Assembly: GCA_973895155.1 (NCBI GenBank)
Contig: OZ316898.1
Location: 6,386,001 to 6,450,000, forward strand
Direction: 5' to 3'
From: Marsupella aquatica
Taxonomy: Eukaryota; Marchantiophyta
Length of the DNA stretch: 64,000 bases
Every line of letters begins with the position of its first letter. Positions within the stretch are counted from its first letter, which is position 1. The position numbers were made by a program, and so were the translations under genes. This document shows positions 10,622-21,560 of this stretch, in pieces. Under the pieces are notes generated by a model. It was not told the origin of the DNA, did not search any database, and saw only the letters and a list, made by a program, of their open reading frames with translations.

Positions 10622-10955
10622 TAGTTACACAACAAATTTGATACATAAATCATTAAATTGATGCTATTGTAATTTAGGATTACACTCAATAAAATCAAAT
10701 GCTATGATGATTGTACAATGTTTAGCTATTGTCAATATTTTCTTCATTTGCCTCCACTAATTCAAGATTGCGCTCCAAAAGTGCAGCTTGTATTATTTGC
10801 CTTGTCTTCACTACTATTGTGTTGTTGGCTAACAAAGCAAAGTTTTATGCATACACAACTGTTTCTAATAGGTTCAACTCGGCATGTAGAAGTTTCTTTG
10901 ATGATGATGCCTCTTTCTCTGGATAATATTTTCCATCAATTGCAGAGTCAGATTC
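10622..10955. other. Convergent intergenic spacer
   Basis: AT-rich sequence between the end of the protease gene (+) and the end of the transposase C-terminal piece (-). It holds no further gene. A convergent arrangement of these two genes fits an inverted segment. Confidence 0.4.
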
Positions 10956-11418
10956 TCACTCAGTTGTATACCAAGTGATTTTGATCTTTTGTGGAACATC
11001 ATCAACTTTGGTTACTATCTTTGTCACCTTGGTCATCCAAAAAGGCCTTCCACTAGGATCTTGATAAGCAACAACACAAATCATGGAATATTTGTTATTG
11101 ACCTCCATGTCTTTGAAATCTCCCAACTCCGTTTGCTTTCTTTGAGTACCCGAGTACATGGCTCTCTCTGGTCCAGCTATTTTCTCTTGCAAAGTATCTT
11201 CGATAATCACTAGGGCTTTTGGGGTTGGCATCATTGAGCCACTTGTCGATTTGGGCCAAACCCAATTAAAACTCCATGTGGCATCCTCCAAATGGTTACA
11301 TAAAATATCTTTCTGTTGATCAAAAAATGAATACCACCAAACTTTATCATCATTATCAAAATAATTGAACATCCTACTTCAATTGCTTTTCAATATTTCT
11401 CTAGAATGATGAGCAAGT
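10956..11418 (-). pseudogene. C-terminal part of the DUF7869-like transposase gene
   Basis: The 138-codon frame at 11,372-10,956 gives MFNYFDNDDKVWWYSFF, then ICVVAYQDPSGRPFWMTKVTKI and KIKITWYTTE before a stop. A block of the form RPFWxxKV followed by a WY motif is what I expect at the C-terminus of this transposase family. The gene is cut at 11,414-11,418 by the Copia-1 insertion; its upstream coding continues at 26,236 and above on the same (-) strand. A stop and a frame change occur just before position 11,372, so the copy is not intact. Confidence 0.6.
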
Positions 11419-11761
11419 TGTTAGGTATTTACTCAAGGTCTAGGGTTACGACATGTAACCGTAGTTAGGCTAACCGTAGTCGAAGATGTGGTTAGGTTAA
11501 CTAGGATGCACACTATATGCCAAGCGGTGTTTGCTTGGATAAGTGGAACTTAGGCTCATTGTTACGGAGTCACTTGAGAGATGAGGAGAGCTTACACTAT
11601 GAAGACTTGGTATGGCCGACGGGCTTAGAGTTCAGTAAAGCTCTCTTGTGTGTTCCCATGGACGTAGCCTCGAGGAGGTGAACCACATATCTCTTGTGTC
11701 GACTACTTGCGCGTTGGATGTGTCATGTGCTTACCGTTGTGATTATCGTCTATGCTCAACA
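11419..11761 (+). repeat. Copia-1 5' LTR
   Basis: A 343-bp LTR with TG..CA ends. It should contain the element's promoter and polyadenylation signals, but I see no clear TATA box. It matches the copy at 25,893-26,235 along its whole length without indels. Confidence 0.93.
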
Positions 11762-11763
11762 AT

Positions 11764-11775
11764 TGGTATCAGAGC
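11764..11775 (+). other. Copia-1 primer-binding site
   Basis: TGGTATCAGAGC, the plant initiator tRNA-Met complementary sequence, starts two bases after the 5' LTR and primes minus-strand DNA synthesis. Confidence 0.93.
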
Positions 11776-13143
11776 ATGCCTGGGAGGTGACATTGTTCGT
11801 GATGGGATTTCGTGACAATTTTTCCAGTGTTGAGTGTCGGTGGATTTCCCGGAGTTTCGTCGCATGGAACTTGGAGTTTATGGGCTCAGCGGATAGATCG
11901 GGATGAGGGCTTTCTAACGGTGCAAAGAAATCGCTAAACAAAGTTTGTGGTGCGGAGAAATCTAAGTTTTTTGTCGTTCTGGATTTTGTGAAGAAAGTTG
12001 GCAACATTCGTGTTTGACGTTTTTTTGGAGGAGGGACCAGAGTTTATTTTTTCGACGGTGTGAGCTTTATGGTGCATGAGGCGTCGCATGTTATAGCTCC
12101 GCTTGTAGATCGGGATGAGCTGATTTGTTACCAAGTGAGTATCGTGTGCGACGGGACGAGCAAAAGAAGCGTTCTGATTTTCTGACCGGTTATGGAGTCT
12201 TATTTTGCCTGAGAGGGGTTTCTTGTCGTTGCAATCAACTCGGAGGAAAAAGCGTCAAGTGTTTCAACTCAATAGAGAGATTGAGGCAAGACGATTGTTT
12301 TGAGTCCGGGATTGGCTCTTGATGCAAAGAGGATGGCTAAATAGAAATCAATTACCTTGTTGGACTTGGTGACGGCACCAAGTGCAATTCATCAACATTC
12401 GTTATTGACAAGGTACCATTTTTTTCTCTTTGAAAAACTGATTCGAAATTGGCTATGGCAATTGAGAGAAATCTGTCATCTTTACTAATTTTTTTCTTCC
12501 TCGTTCTTTCCTCGTTTTAGGTGCTTTTTATATCGATCTTCACCGCCTCGGAGTCTAGTTTCCAAATTTGAAATCAGATCTTGATTTCGTCAAAACTTGA
12601 GTGAGATATCTTGCGTTTGGTGTCGAGGGGTACATTATGCCGTGTGCATTTTCTGCGCGCGCGACCAGATTTCGACGACGAAAGGTGGTAGGGGGTTTTG
12701 GGGGTTCGAGGACACGTGTCATCCCCTCGATTGCTCTTCCAAAATCCCCACCGGGCCTGTACGAGGGTCATAGAATATTCCAAAAAACCAGAGAGCTATT
12801 TCTTGTCTGTTTGTCAAAGATTCCGTCCGCCGAAAGGTAACTTTTTTCGTTCGTCTTCGGCAAGTTGCTAGCCATTGGAGTTGGCAACGCGGTGCACAAA
12901 TTGAATTACATTTCCGACGTCAGGTACTAGTTCACTTTTTGGTTATTCCCCGAGGTGGTCAAAACGGGGGAGAATTCCATATTTCACCCACCCTGACCGA
13001 AAAGTGAATAACTTTTACGTCGGAGTTCGGTTTTGATTCTGGTTTTCAGCGTTGGAAAGCTAGGCTCGTGGGCTACGTGGCACTAATAAATTTTGAGTTT
13101 TTTGAGAAGTTGAGAAAAATGTCATTTTTTCTTGATTTCTCAC
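11776..13143 (+). other. Copia-1 untranslated leader
   Basis: About 1.37 kb without coding sequence, unusually long for a copia leader. It is clearly related, in inverted orientation, to the Copia-2 leader at 21,874-23,012: for example, the CGCGCGACCAGATTTCGACG segment near 12,656 has its counterpart near 22,350. Short frames in it are not genes. Confidence 0.75.
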
Positions 13144-14121
13144 ATGAGTGACTTGGAGGAGGGTTCTGTTGAGTCACAGGAGAGAACAGAGGAGGAAGCG
13201 GAAGATCTAGCGGAATTGTGGTCACCAGCATCGCGGCGAGTGACAAGAAAAAGGATGGGGACAATCAAGCTTGGAGGTCCCAAATTTGAGGTTACGAAAT
13301 ACGATGGTCGCATAGACTACTTGTTGTGGGAGTGACAAGTGAAGGGGGTACTTTGTGCGACCGGGCTTGGGAAATTGCTGAAGGACCAGCCAAATGATGT
13401 CGACAATGATGACTGGCAAGACATGCAGGAGCAGGCTATGAGCACCGTGATGCTCTATCTTCAACCTAATGTCATCAAGCAGTTGGCAGACCATGTCGAT
13501 TGTGCATCATTGATTGCCGCGTTGGAGCAAAAGTACCATCAAAAGGAGCTATCAAATCGGCTCTACACATCTTTGAAGCTTATGAGCTTCAAGATGAAGG
13601 AGGGAAGTGCAAAGATTCAGGACCATATCAATGGTTTCAACGACCTGGTCATTGATTTGTAAAATCTGGGGGAAGATTTGAGTGATGAGCGGCAGGCTCT
13701 TCACTTACTTAGCTCTTTACCCTCGTCGTATCAGTCATTGTTATGAGTGGTGCTTCATCGTGACAGGAAGACTATCACTTACAATGAAGTTGTAAGTGCT
13801 CTATTGACTGATGACTTGCTGCAGAAATTGACCATGCCCTCTCAGCCATCATTGTCGTCTGGTGCTGCCTTGAATGTGAATCGTGGAAGGTCACAAAAGC
13901 GTCCAGAGCAGCGCACGAATGGCAGGGGAAGAAATAAATCTAGGACAAGATTTGCTTCAAGGGGGAAGTCCCAGGAGAGGAAGCCGGTGGTATGTTGGAA
14001 GTGTGGCAAGACTGGCCACGTTAAGAGGGATTGTAAGGGTAAGGCAGCTGAATCTTTATCAGCCAATGTGGCTAGTGTTGATGGAGAAGTTGATTTACTC
14101 AATGATGAGTATGTTTTATGA
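13144..14121 (+). pseudogene. Copia-1 gag with three premature stops
   Basis: Starts at ATG 13,144 (MSDLEEG...). It includes the conserved segment GGPKFEVTKYDGRIDYLLWE, the Gag helical region (SNRLYTSLKLMSFKMKEG) and an intact CCHC knuckle CWKCGKTGHVKRDC near 13,999-14,040. TGA at 13,333, TAA at 13,660 and TGA at 13,744 interrupt it; the first replaces the lysine codon present in the Copia-2 counterpart. Gag would assemble the particle. This copy cannot make full-length protein. Confidence 0.88.
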
Positions 14122-15080
14122 AGTTAGGAGTATGCCCTGTGCACATCATCTAGGAGAGCAAATGATGTGTGGATTCTTGATTGTGCTTGCTCCTTTCACA
14201 TTTATTACATTCGCGAGTATTTCAATTCTTATCTTGTGTCAAACGGTTCAGTTTTGATTGGAAATGATCACTCCTGTTGAGTTGAGAATATTGGATCTGT
14301 AAAGATTCAAATGTTTGATGGCATTGTGCGCACAGTGTCTAGAGTCGAGTTTGTACCTGGCATGTGTAAGAATTTGATTTCACTCAGTGTGTTGGATACA
14401 AATGGTCATCAATGGCGAGTAATTGATGGTGAACTTCAAGTCATGTTGGGAGAGATAGTGATTTTGAAGGGGAGCAAACAGAAGAATTTGTATGTGTTGC
14501 AGGGCAATACAGTATGTGGAGAGGCCAATGTAACCAAGTCTCACGAGGAAATGACTCAACTGTGGCATGTACGGCTAGGTCATATGAGTGAGAAGGGTTT
14601 GGCTATCTTGCGGAAGAATGGGCTCATTTCTGATTTGCAGTCTTGTAAATTGGATTTCTATGAACATTGCATTTTTGGAAAGTAGCATCGTCATGCTTTC
14701 GGTGTTGGAACTCATCGTTCCAAAGCGGTTCTTGAGTACATACATAGTGACGTGTGGGGACCATCCCCGACTCCCTCACATTCTGGAAAATTGTACTATG
14801 TATTCTTCATTGACGATTACTCAAGATTTGTATGGATTTATTTCATGACGCATAAGTCTGATATCTTGTCTATTTTTTCAAAGTGGAAGGCCCAAATGGA
14901 GAATCAGACAGGAAAAACGGTTAAGTGTTTGGATACCAGGGTGAAAAGTCTGAGGTCAGACAACGGCGGGGAGTACACTTCAATAGAATTTGAAGAGTAT
15001 TGTGCAAAACAGTGGATAACTCGCCATCTCACTAGAGTTTATACTCAACAGCAGAATGGTGTCGTTGAGAGGCTCAATCG
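14122..15080 (+). pseudogene. Copia-1 protease and integrase, 5' part
   Basis: The protease site reads VWILDCACSFHI at about 14,170. The pre-integrase segment RLGHMSEKGLAILRKNGLI (about 14,572-14,630) leads to HSDVWGP and FIDDYSRFVWIYF, then KSLRSDNGGEYTS with the second catalytic Asp, and QQNGVVERLNR with the catalytic Glu. Stops at about 14,278 and 14,683 and frame changes are present. The frame is broken at 15,080 by Copia-2 and resumes at 23,417. Confidence 0.88.
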
Positions 15081-15501
15081 TGTTGAGCATAGACGACGAT
15101 CGCAACGGCAAGCCCATGAACCATCCAACGCACAATAGTCGACACAAGAGATACGTGGTTCACCTCCTTGAGGCTACGTCCACGGGAACACACAAGAGAG
15201 CTTTACTGAACTCTTAGCCCGTCGGCTATACCGAGTCTCCACAGTGTAAGCTCTCCTTATCTCTCAAGTGGCTCCATAACAATGAGCCTTGGTTCTACCT
15301 CTCCAAGCACACATGCCTCTTATGATATAGTGTGCAACTTAGTTGTACCTAACCACATAGTTGTACCTAATCACGTAGTTGTACCTAACCACATAGTTGT
15401 ACCTAATCACGTAGTTGTACCTAACCACGTAGTTGTACCAACCCACGTTGTTGTACCAACCACGTCATACCTAACCTAGACGTAAGAGTAAATACCCAAC
15501 A
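15081..15501 (-). repeat. Copia-2 3' LTR
   Basis: A 421-bp LTR reading TGTTGAGCATAG...CCCAACA on the + strand. It contains the 18-bp tandem array at 15,343-15,468 with two more units than the other LTR. Confidence 0.93.
15343..15468. repeat. 18-bp tandem array within the Copia-2 LTR
   Basis: About seven units of TTGTACCTAACCACATAG and variants start at 15,343, 15,361, 15,379, 15,397, 15,415, 15,433 and 15,451. The partner LTR has five units from 23,289. As 18 is a multiple of three, this produces an apparent VVPNH repeat peptide, which is not a gene. Confidence 0.9.
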
Positions 15502-15515
15502 ATCTTCCCCTTGAC
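15502..15515 (-). other. Copia-2 polypurine tract
   Basis: On the minus strand a purine-rich GTCAAGGGGAAGAT lies directly next to the 3' LTR, where plus-strand priming is expected. The same motif precedes the Copia-1 3' LTR. Confidence 0.8.
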
Positions 15516-15691
15516 TCTGGTCTAGGGGAGAGTAATACTGCCAATGTATATTATCCCTCAGCGGGAAGTTCTGGACAAAAACCAAACCGGTTTCCCTCTC
15601 TAACTAGAGCAAACCAGAACTAAGCCGTAGCCTAATACATAGGAATGAGGAAGAGCATATATCAGTAATTACAATGAATGTTAAGAAAACT

Positions 15692-17290
15692 CTACTTGTG
15701 ATGCAATTGCAAAACCTGCAATATGTCACGGTGTCTAGAGAAACTCTCCAAAGGAATCACTTTGGTAAATGCGTCAGCCGGGTTGAGTTTATCATCAATC
15801 TTGACTAGCTCAAACAAATTATCAGACACAGCCTGCCTGATAAAATGGTACCTGACGTCAATGTGCTTCACTCTGCTGTCCATCACCTGGTTCACAGCAA
15901 GGTGGAGCGCACTTTGACTATCACAATGGAGCTTCACATTCCCCTGTGGCAATCCCATTTCAGTGATAAGTCTATCCAACCAAATCGCTTCCTTTGCTGC
16001 TTCCGCAGCTGCAACATACTCCGCTTCTATAGTAGACTGAGCAATATACTTCTGCAAAGTAGACCTCCAACTTATGCATCCACCGCCAAGTGTGAACACG
16101 TATCCTGTTGTTGATCTCCTTCGGTCCAAATCTTGTCCATAGTCAGAATCAACATAGCCAATCATTGATTTAGCATTCTTTGCATTCGCATCAAATAAAA
16201 GACCATGATCCACGGTACCCTTCAAGTACCTGATAATCCACTTCACTGCTTCCCAGTGTACCTTCCCTGGATTTGACATGTACCTGCTTACCTTGCCCAT
16301 AGCCATGGCAAGATCAGGTCTAGTGCAAGTCATCAAATACATGAGACTCCCCACTGCCTTGTCATACGGAACCTTTGACATCAACCCCTTCTCTGTGTCA
16401 TCCGTAGGACAGAACGCTGATGATAACTTGAAGTGTGGAGCCAACGGGGTAATTACTGGCTTGCTATTCCCCATGTTGAACCTTGCAATTACCTTCCTCG
16501 CATAACTGCTCTGCGTCAACCATAGCTTGCCAGCCTCCAAGTTCCTAGTGATCTCCATACCCAAAATCCTCTTAGCTGGCCCTAAGTCCTTCATCTTAAA
16601 CTTTGCACTAAGCAGTGCCTTGAGCTTAACAATCTCAGACCTATCCTTGGCTGCAATTAGCATATCATCCACATAAAGTACTAAAACAATGAACCCAAAG
16701 ACAACATTCTTTACCGGTTTCAAATACACACAAGGGTCAAATACACTTCTGTGAAAACCTTGTAACCGAATCCAATCGTCAAACCGCTTGTTCCACTGTC
16801 TTGGTGACTGCTTCAACCCATACAAGGATTTCAGCAATCTGCAAACCAATTCCTCTTGTCCTCTCTTCACAAAACCTAGCGGTTGTCTCATGAAGATCAC
16901 CTCTTCCAATGTGCTATAGAGGAAAGCTGTGACAACATCCATCTGATCTAGCAACAGACCAAACATTACAACAAGTACACACAATAGTCGTATTGTAGAG
17001 TACTTAGCAACTGGTGAGAAGACCTCATTGTAATCCACACCTTTCTCTTGTGTGAATCCCTTTGCTACCAACCTAGCCTTGTAGACCTTCGATCCACCTC
17101 CTATGGAATTATCCTTCAGCTTGTAAATCCACTTGTTGTCCACCACTTGCTGACCCTTAGGCAACTTAACAAGCTCCCAAGTTTTGTTGTCCTTTAGTGA
17201 CTGCATCTCCGTTTGCATTGCTGCAGTCCACTTCTGCTTCTCCTTTGAAGCACTTGCCTCATGAAATGAAGAAGGTTCTCCTTCTTCCAA
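15692..17290 (-). CDS. Copia-2 reverse transcriptase-RNase H
   Basis: A 532-codon open frame. It starts MEEGEPSSFHEASASKEKQK, then MQSLKDNKTWELVKLPKG (start of the copia RT domain), ARLVAKGFTQEKGVDY, and the catalytic LYVDDMLIAAKD (YVDD) at about 16,658-16,690. RNase H follows with YVDSDYGQDLDRRRSTTGYV, IEAEYVAAAEAAKEAIW and LHCDSQSALHL. It copies genomic RNA to DNA within the cytoplasmic particle. In an active element this would be part of one polyprotein; here the upstream pol frame ends at a one-base lesion at about 17,288-17,292. The catalytic residues look intact. Confidence 0.92.
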   Translation of the reverse strand: MEEGEPSSFHEASASKEKQKWTAAMQTEMQSLKDNKTWELVKLPKGQQVVDNKWIYKLKDNSIGGGSKVYKARLVAKGFTQEKGVDYNEVFSPVAKYSTIRLLCVLVVMFGLLLDQMDVVTAFLYSTLEEVIFMRQPLGFVKRGQEELVCRLLKSLYGLKQSPRQWNKRFDDWIRLQGFHRSVFDPCVYLKPVKNVVFGFIVLVLYVDDMLIAAKDRSEIVKLKALLSAKFKMKDLGPAKRILGMEITRNLEAGKLWLTQSSYARKVIARFNMGNSKPVITPLAPHFKLSSAFCPTDDTEKGLMSKVPYDKAVGSLMYLMTCTRPDLAMAMGKVSRYMSNPGKVHWEAVKWIIRYLKGTVDHGLLFDANAKNAKSMIGYVDSDYGQDLDRRRSTTGYVFTLGGGCISWRSTLQKYIAQSTIEAEYVAAAEAAKEAIWLDRLITEMGLPQGNVKLHCDSQSALHLAVNQVMDSRVKHIDVRYHFIRQAVSDNLFELVKIDDKLNPADAFTKVIPLESFSRHRDILQVLQLHHK

Positions 17291-17292
17291 AA

Positions 17293-17583
17293 TTAACGCA
17301 CACCCTCATCATCAGCTGCAAAATCATCCTCTTGCAGTTGAGATGAATCAACCCACTGTCCATACCTTGGTGGAGCGCGTACAGTGCGACCATATGTTCT
17401 TCTAGCCGATGACTCCGGTTGATCTACGTGTGCTGGTACAATTTGAAGCTCAACAGCATCCACTTGCTGCTCACCAGCATCAACAAACTCCTCTGGTTCC
17501 TCTGGCACAGGAACCAGCTCCATAATTGGAGCAACTCCTTCTCTCCGGTCATGCGCGCACCTCATAACCAATCTCCCCCTCAA
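17293..17583 (-). pseudogene. Copia-2 integrase-RT linker
   Basis: The frame contains the charged linker (ELVPVPEEPEEFVDAGEQQ) and the TVRAPPRYGQWVDSSQ segment that commonly precedes copia RT. It ends at a stop after DDEGVR. Comparison with the Copia-1 counterpart at 24,594 shows a small deletion causing the frameshift into the RT frame. Confidence 0.8.
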
Positions 17584-18960
17584 CGAGATCCGGGATAGGA
17601 GATTTTCCTTTGTCAGTACGGGAGTCCTGAGTATTCTCCCCCTCCTTCAATAATCTGGATTCATTAAAGAAAACATCCCTACTGACAACAAGCTTACAGG
17701 CAATAGGATCCCATAGCCTATAGGCTTTCACACCACTCTGGTACCCAAGAAAAACATATTTCTTGGAGGTAGGATCCAACTTGGTCCTATTCTGTTTCGG
17801 TGTGAGAGCATATGCATCACTTCCAAAAACTACCAAGCCATGATAGTCTGCTTGCCGCTTATAGCGCATCTCAAATGGCGTTTTGAAATTGATAGCACTA
17901 GAAGGAGAAAGATTTACCAAATAAGCTGCGATATTGACAGCTTCTGCCCAAAATTCTTGTGGTAAACCTGATTGGCTCAACATACTCCGTGACCGCTCCA
18001 ACAGTGTCCAATTGAGCCTCTCAGCGACACCATTCTGCTGCGGAGTATAAACTGTGGTGAGATGGCGAGTTATCCCCTGTTCTGAACAGTACTCTTCAAA
18101 TTCCATTGAAGTGTACTCCCCGCCGTTGTCTGACCTCAGACTCTTCACCCTTGTATCCAAACACTTGATCGTGTTTCCAGTCTGATTCTCCACCTGGGCC
18201 TTCCACTTCTTAAAAATGGACAAGACATCAGACTTATGCGTCATGAAATAAATTCACACAAATCTTGAGTAATCATCAATAAATGATACATAGTACAACT
18301 TTCCAGAGTGTGAGAGAGTCGGGGATGGACCCCACACGTCACTATGTATGTACTCAAGAACCGCTTTGGAACGATGAGTTCCAACACCAAAAGCACGACG
18401 ATGCTGCTTTCCAAGAATGCAATGCTCTCTAATTTATAAGATTGCAAATCAGAAATGAGTCCATTCTTCCGTAAGATAGCCAAACCCTTCTCACTCATGT
18501 GGCCTAGCCGTGAATGCCACAGTTGAGTCATCTGCTCGTGAGACTTGGTTACATTGGCCTCTCCACATACAGTATTGCCCTGTAACACATACAAATTCTT
18601 TTGTCTACTCCCCTTCAAAATCACTGTCTCTCCCGACCTGACTTGAAGTTCACCATCAATAACGCTCCATTGATGACCATTTGAATCCAACACACCGAGT
18701 GAAATCAGATTCTTACGCATGCCAGGTACATACCTGACTCCGAACACTGTGCGCACAGCGCCATCAAACATTTGAATCTTCACAGACCCAATTCCCTCAA
18801 TTTGATAGGAGTGATCATTTCCCATCAGAACTGAACCGTTTGAAACAGAGTAAGAACTGAAAAACTCACGAATGTAACAAATATGAAAAGAGCAAGCACA
18901 ATCAAGAATCCATACATCATCTGCTCTCCTAGATGACGTGCACAGGGCATACCCCCGGCT
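17549..18960 (-). pseudogene. Copia-2 protease and integrase
   Basis: From 18,960 downward: protease site VWILDCACSFHI (about 18,885-18,920), pre-integrase RLGHMSEKGLAILRKNGLI, then a frameshift near 18,430. The integrase core resumes at 18,244 with KSLRSDNGGEYTSMEFEEYC and PQQNGVAERLN (catalytic Asp and Glu), followed by the FEMRYKRQADYHGL and KKYVFLGYQSGVKAYRLWDP C-terminal segments. Without the frameshift this would be a complete integrase. Confidence 0.87.
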
Positions 18961-19795
18961 TCATAAAACATACTCATCATTGAGTAAATCAGCTTCTCCA
19001 TCAGCCCTAGCCATATTTGCTAATGAAGTTTCCGTTGCCTTTCCCTTACAGTCTCGCTTGAAGTGTCCAACTTGGTTGCACTTCCAACATGTCACCTGCC
19101 TCCTCTGAGGGGATTTACCCTTGGACTTAGATCTGGATTTAGATCTAAATTGGGTTCTACGGTCCCCAGTTGGTCGCTGCATACTCCTCCCACGGTTAAC
19201 ATTGAGGGCAGCACCAGATGATGAAGGCTGTGACGTGATGTGCATCTTCTGTTGAAGATCATCACTAAGCAGAGAACTTACCACGTCATTGTATGAAATG
19301 GTATCCCTATCACGATGCAACAACACTCGTGATAGGGACTGGTAAGATGGAAGCAATGAACTAAGAAGTTGTAGAGCCTTCGTCTCATCATTCAAAGTCT
19401 CCCCAAGGTTTTCCAAGTCAACGACCATATCGTTGAAAGCATCCACATGGTCTTGCAACTTTGTACCGGATTCCTTCATCCTGAAACTCATCAGTTTGTA
19501 GGAAGTGTAGAGCCAAATCGACAACTCCTTGCGGTGATACTTGCTCTGCAATTCCGCAAACAAGGACATGCAATCCTTATGTGCACCCAACTGCTTGATG
19601 ATGGGAGGCATGAGATAGAGTGTAACACACCACACTCCCTGCTCCTGCATGCGGTCCTATTGTTTCTCATCAACATCGTCTTCACGAGGGCTCAGCAGTT
19701 GGCCCATCCCTGACGCATAGAGCACTCCCTTCACCTGCTTCTCCCATAGCAAGTAGTCAGAGCGCCCATCATACTTTGTCACTTCATACTTGGGT
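18961..19795 (-). pseudogene. Copia-2 gag, C-terminal part
   Basis: Encodes KYEVTKYDGRSDYLLWEKQV (19,790 downward), then a TAG stop at about 19,657, then the Gag helical region and the knuckle CWKCNQVGHFKRDC at about 19,050-19,090. It is separated from its own N-terminus (21,873-21,664) by the inserted segment at 19,796-21,663. Confidence 0.88.
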
Positions 19796-19864
19796 CAATG
19801 TTAAATGCCAACTTCGACCTTGCGATTAATGGCTGTTTAACTACCTTTTCCTCAGTAATCTTGT

Positions 19865-20470
19865 TTAAACGATTAACCGACCTTCAAGAGGCGGCACTCC
19901 TTCTATCTCGACACAGTCCCCGTAAGTGAATCCGACCAAGTGCTCTTGAATGTCGAGTTCCGTCTTCCACTTCTTAGGTACTTCAGCCTCGACCAACACT
20001 AACCCCTCTCTATACACAATCTCAATGAACCCACACCACTCGCGGTAAGTGATCAAGCAAATCAGAATGTTCTCGTATAGTGACTGACGGGAAATAAGAT
20101 GGGTGCCGATAGAACAGATCCACAGTTCCAGTGATCTTAAGGTAATCAAGGAGCAAGACTTGTCGTCACTGCTATCTGCGTTCATGGTTTTTAGTAGCCG
20201 TGACCTGATTAAGTCCGGCTGTCCTTTGAATCAGCCTGCCTGGCAATTGATTTCCGGATTGTGTGAGTGACTATGACAGGGTTACCCTAAGCAAGTACCC
20301 CAGTATCACATTTACCCTTGTATGATGGAGGTGTATGACGACCAGTGTATCGCCTTCAAAACACATTATCTCCAACCAGACACCGCTTCTCACTAGCTGT
20401 CTGTTCAACCTATACCTTGAGGCGCTGGCCCGTAAGGTTCTGGTTCTCAATGAGACGATATTCATTCATT
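19865..20470 (-). pseudogene. Unrecognised coding-like region in the 1.87-kb insert
   Basis: Two neighbouring minus-strand frames (20,465-20,271 and 20,185-19,865) lie downstream of a TATAAAG motif and a CT/GA-rich leader. The second includes EVPKKWKTELDIQEHLVGF and TYGDCVEIEGVPPLEGRLIV, which look protein-like but match no family I know. An alternative ATG at 20,469 gives MNEYRLIENQNLTGQRLK before a stop at a possible GTATAG donor, so an intron is possible. Confidence 0.3.
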
Positions 20471-20601
20471 GTTGCGATTAACGAGTAACGACTTGCTGCA
20501 TAAGGCAAATTCCTTCTCTCTTTCTCTCTCTCTCTGATTCGACGTTCTCATTCACTGCTCAAGTGCGGACTTCACTCTGTTGCATTCATTTCAAACTCTC
20601 T

Positions 20602-20608
20602 CTTTATA
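20602..20608 (-). promoter_or_regulatory. Candidate TATA box in the 1.87-kb insert
   Basis: TATAAAG on the minus strand, about 135 bp upstream of the ATG at 20,465-20,469, followed by a GA-rich leader. Its position suits a core promoter for the 20,470-19,865 region. Nothing else supports it. Confidence 0.3.
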
Positions 20609-20933
20609 CTCAAAGACTACTCAACTGAGTAGGGACACTATTACAAAATTGCTGGCATTCCTAAGGTGAGCGGAGCCATACCTTGCCCCAGACTGCTAGC
20701 AAAAAGTGACAGAGCGCCTAGCGCTCCACAGCCTCTAAATACCTATGCCTCGCGTCCGTCTTTGCCCGAGGCCTCTACTACTTCTTGGGGTGCGCCGATT
20801 ACAGTTTGGATGACTCGCGCCCCCCTCTGATCTCCTTCGCTCATTCATCAAGAACGCTAACTAATGCCTACCAGAACGATGAGTGGAAGCCAAGAACTGC
20901 TGATTACTATGTCAAGAAGTTCTGTCTTCCTGG

Positions 20934-21560
20934 TTACTGAACTGTGCAACGGCCTCCTCGATTCTCTTCGGTTGCGCCTGATCCGGAAGCTTCCGGACTT
21001 CCGATTGTTAATCTTGCCATATGTGCCTCGACCTCCTGACTTCTGTCATCTTCCTTGGGGTTGCTCGGTTTGCCGGCCACGATTACTTGTTCGGTGGTGA
21101 TTAATCGCCACATAATCCGCTGATCGTGGCTGTTCTCCCGTCTTAGCAGTAGATTCCATTTCTTCCGCATGACCTTTCTACAGAGTTCTTCGATGGCCTC
21201 GCCGGTGGTGAATCGTTGGCGGAACTCTTCGCCCTTCATTCCGAACAATTGTTGCCCTGCTGCATCCCATACACGACAGCTTCCTTCTTTGATCCGAATA
21301 GTGAACATGAACATAGGCACTCCTTCGCCTAGCGACTTACACTCATGAGCTAACCGATTCCTGCTAACGGGGGTTCCTATATTCGCCCCCCCTTGCCTTC
21401 TCTGTCGAGCTCCTATGCCTAAGGCACATACTCTGCCATTTGCTAGTAGGCCATCGCAACCTTCATAGCAGAACTCGACTCCTACACGACCGTTAATCAA
21501 GATGATCGTCGCCTCCCCTACTTCCAGCCTTTCTGTCATCTCAACAAAATGAATAACCAC
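20934..21560 (-). CDS. RPA large-subunit C-terminal-domain-like protein
   Basis: A 208-codon frame. Residues about 25-75 contain four cysteines (CYEGC, VC and HEC) in zinc-ribbon-like spacing. Then come MFMFTIRIKEGSCRVWDAA, GQQLFGMKGEEFRQRF and KKWNLLLRRENS. This order resembles the C-terminal OB-fold of the RPA70/RPA1 large subunit (single-stranded DNA binding), where a zinc ribbon interrupts the fold and a G-M-S/K-A-x-E-L-like segment follows. The frame is open upstream past the ATG to about 21,625. Some plant Helitrons carry such RPA genes, and cellular RPA acts in nuclear replication. The match is by motif order only, and function is unproven. Confidence 0.5.
   Translation of the reverse strand: MVIHFVEMTERLEVGEATIILINGRVGVEFCYEGCDGLLANGRVCALGIGARQRRQGGANIGTPVSRNRLAHECKSLGEGVPMFMFTIRIKEGSCRVWDAAGQQLFGMKGEEFRQRFTTGEAIEELCRKVMRKKWNLLLRRENSHDQRIMWRLITTEQVIVAGKPSNPKEDDRSQEVEAHMARLTIGSPEASGSGATEENRGGRCTVQ

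Noticed and set aside
15282-15479. VVPNH repeat peptide
   Set aside because: It lies inside an LTR and arises from an 18-bp tandem array; copy number differs between the two LTRs of the same element.
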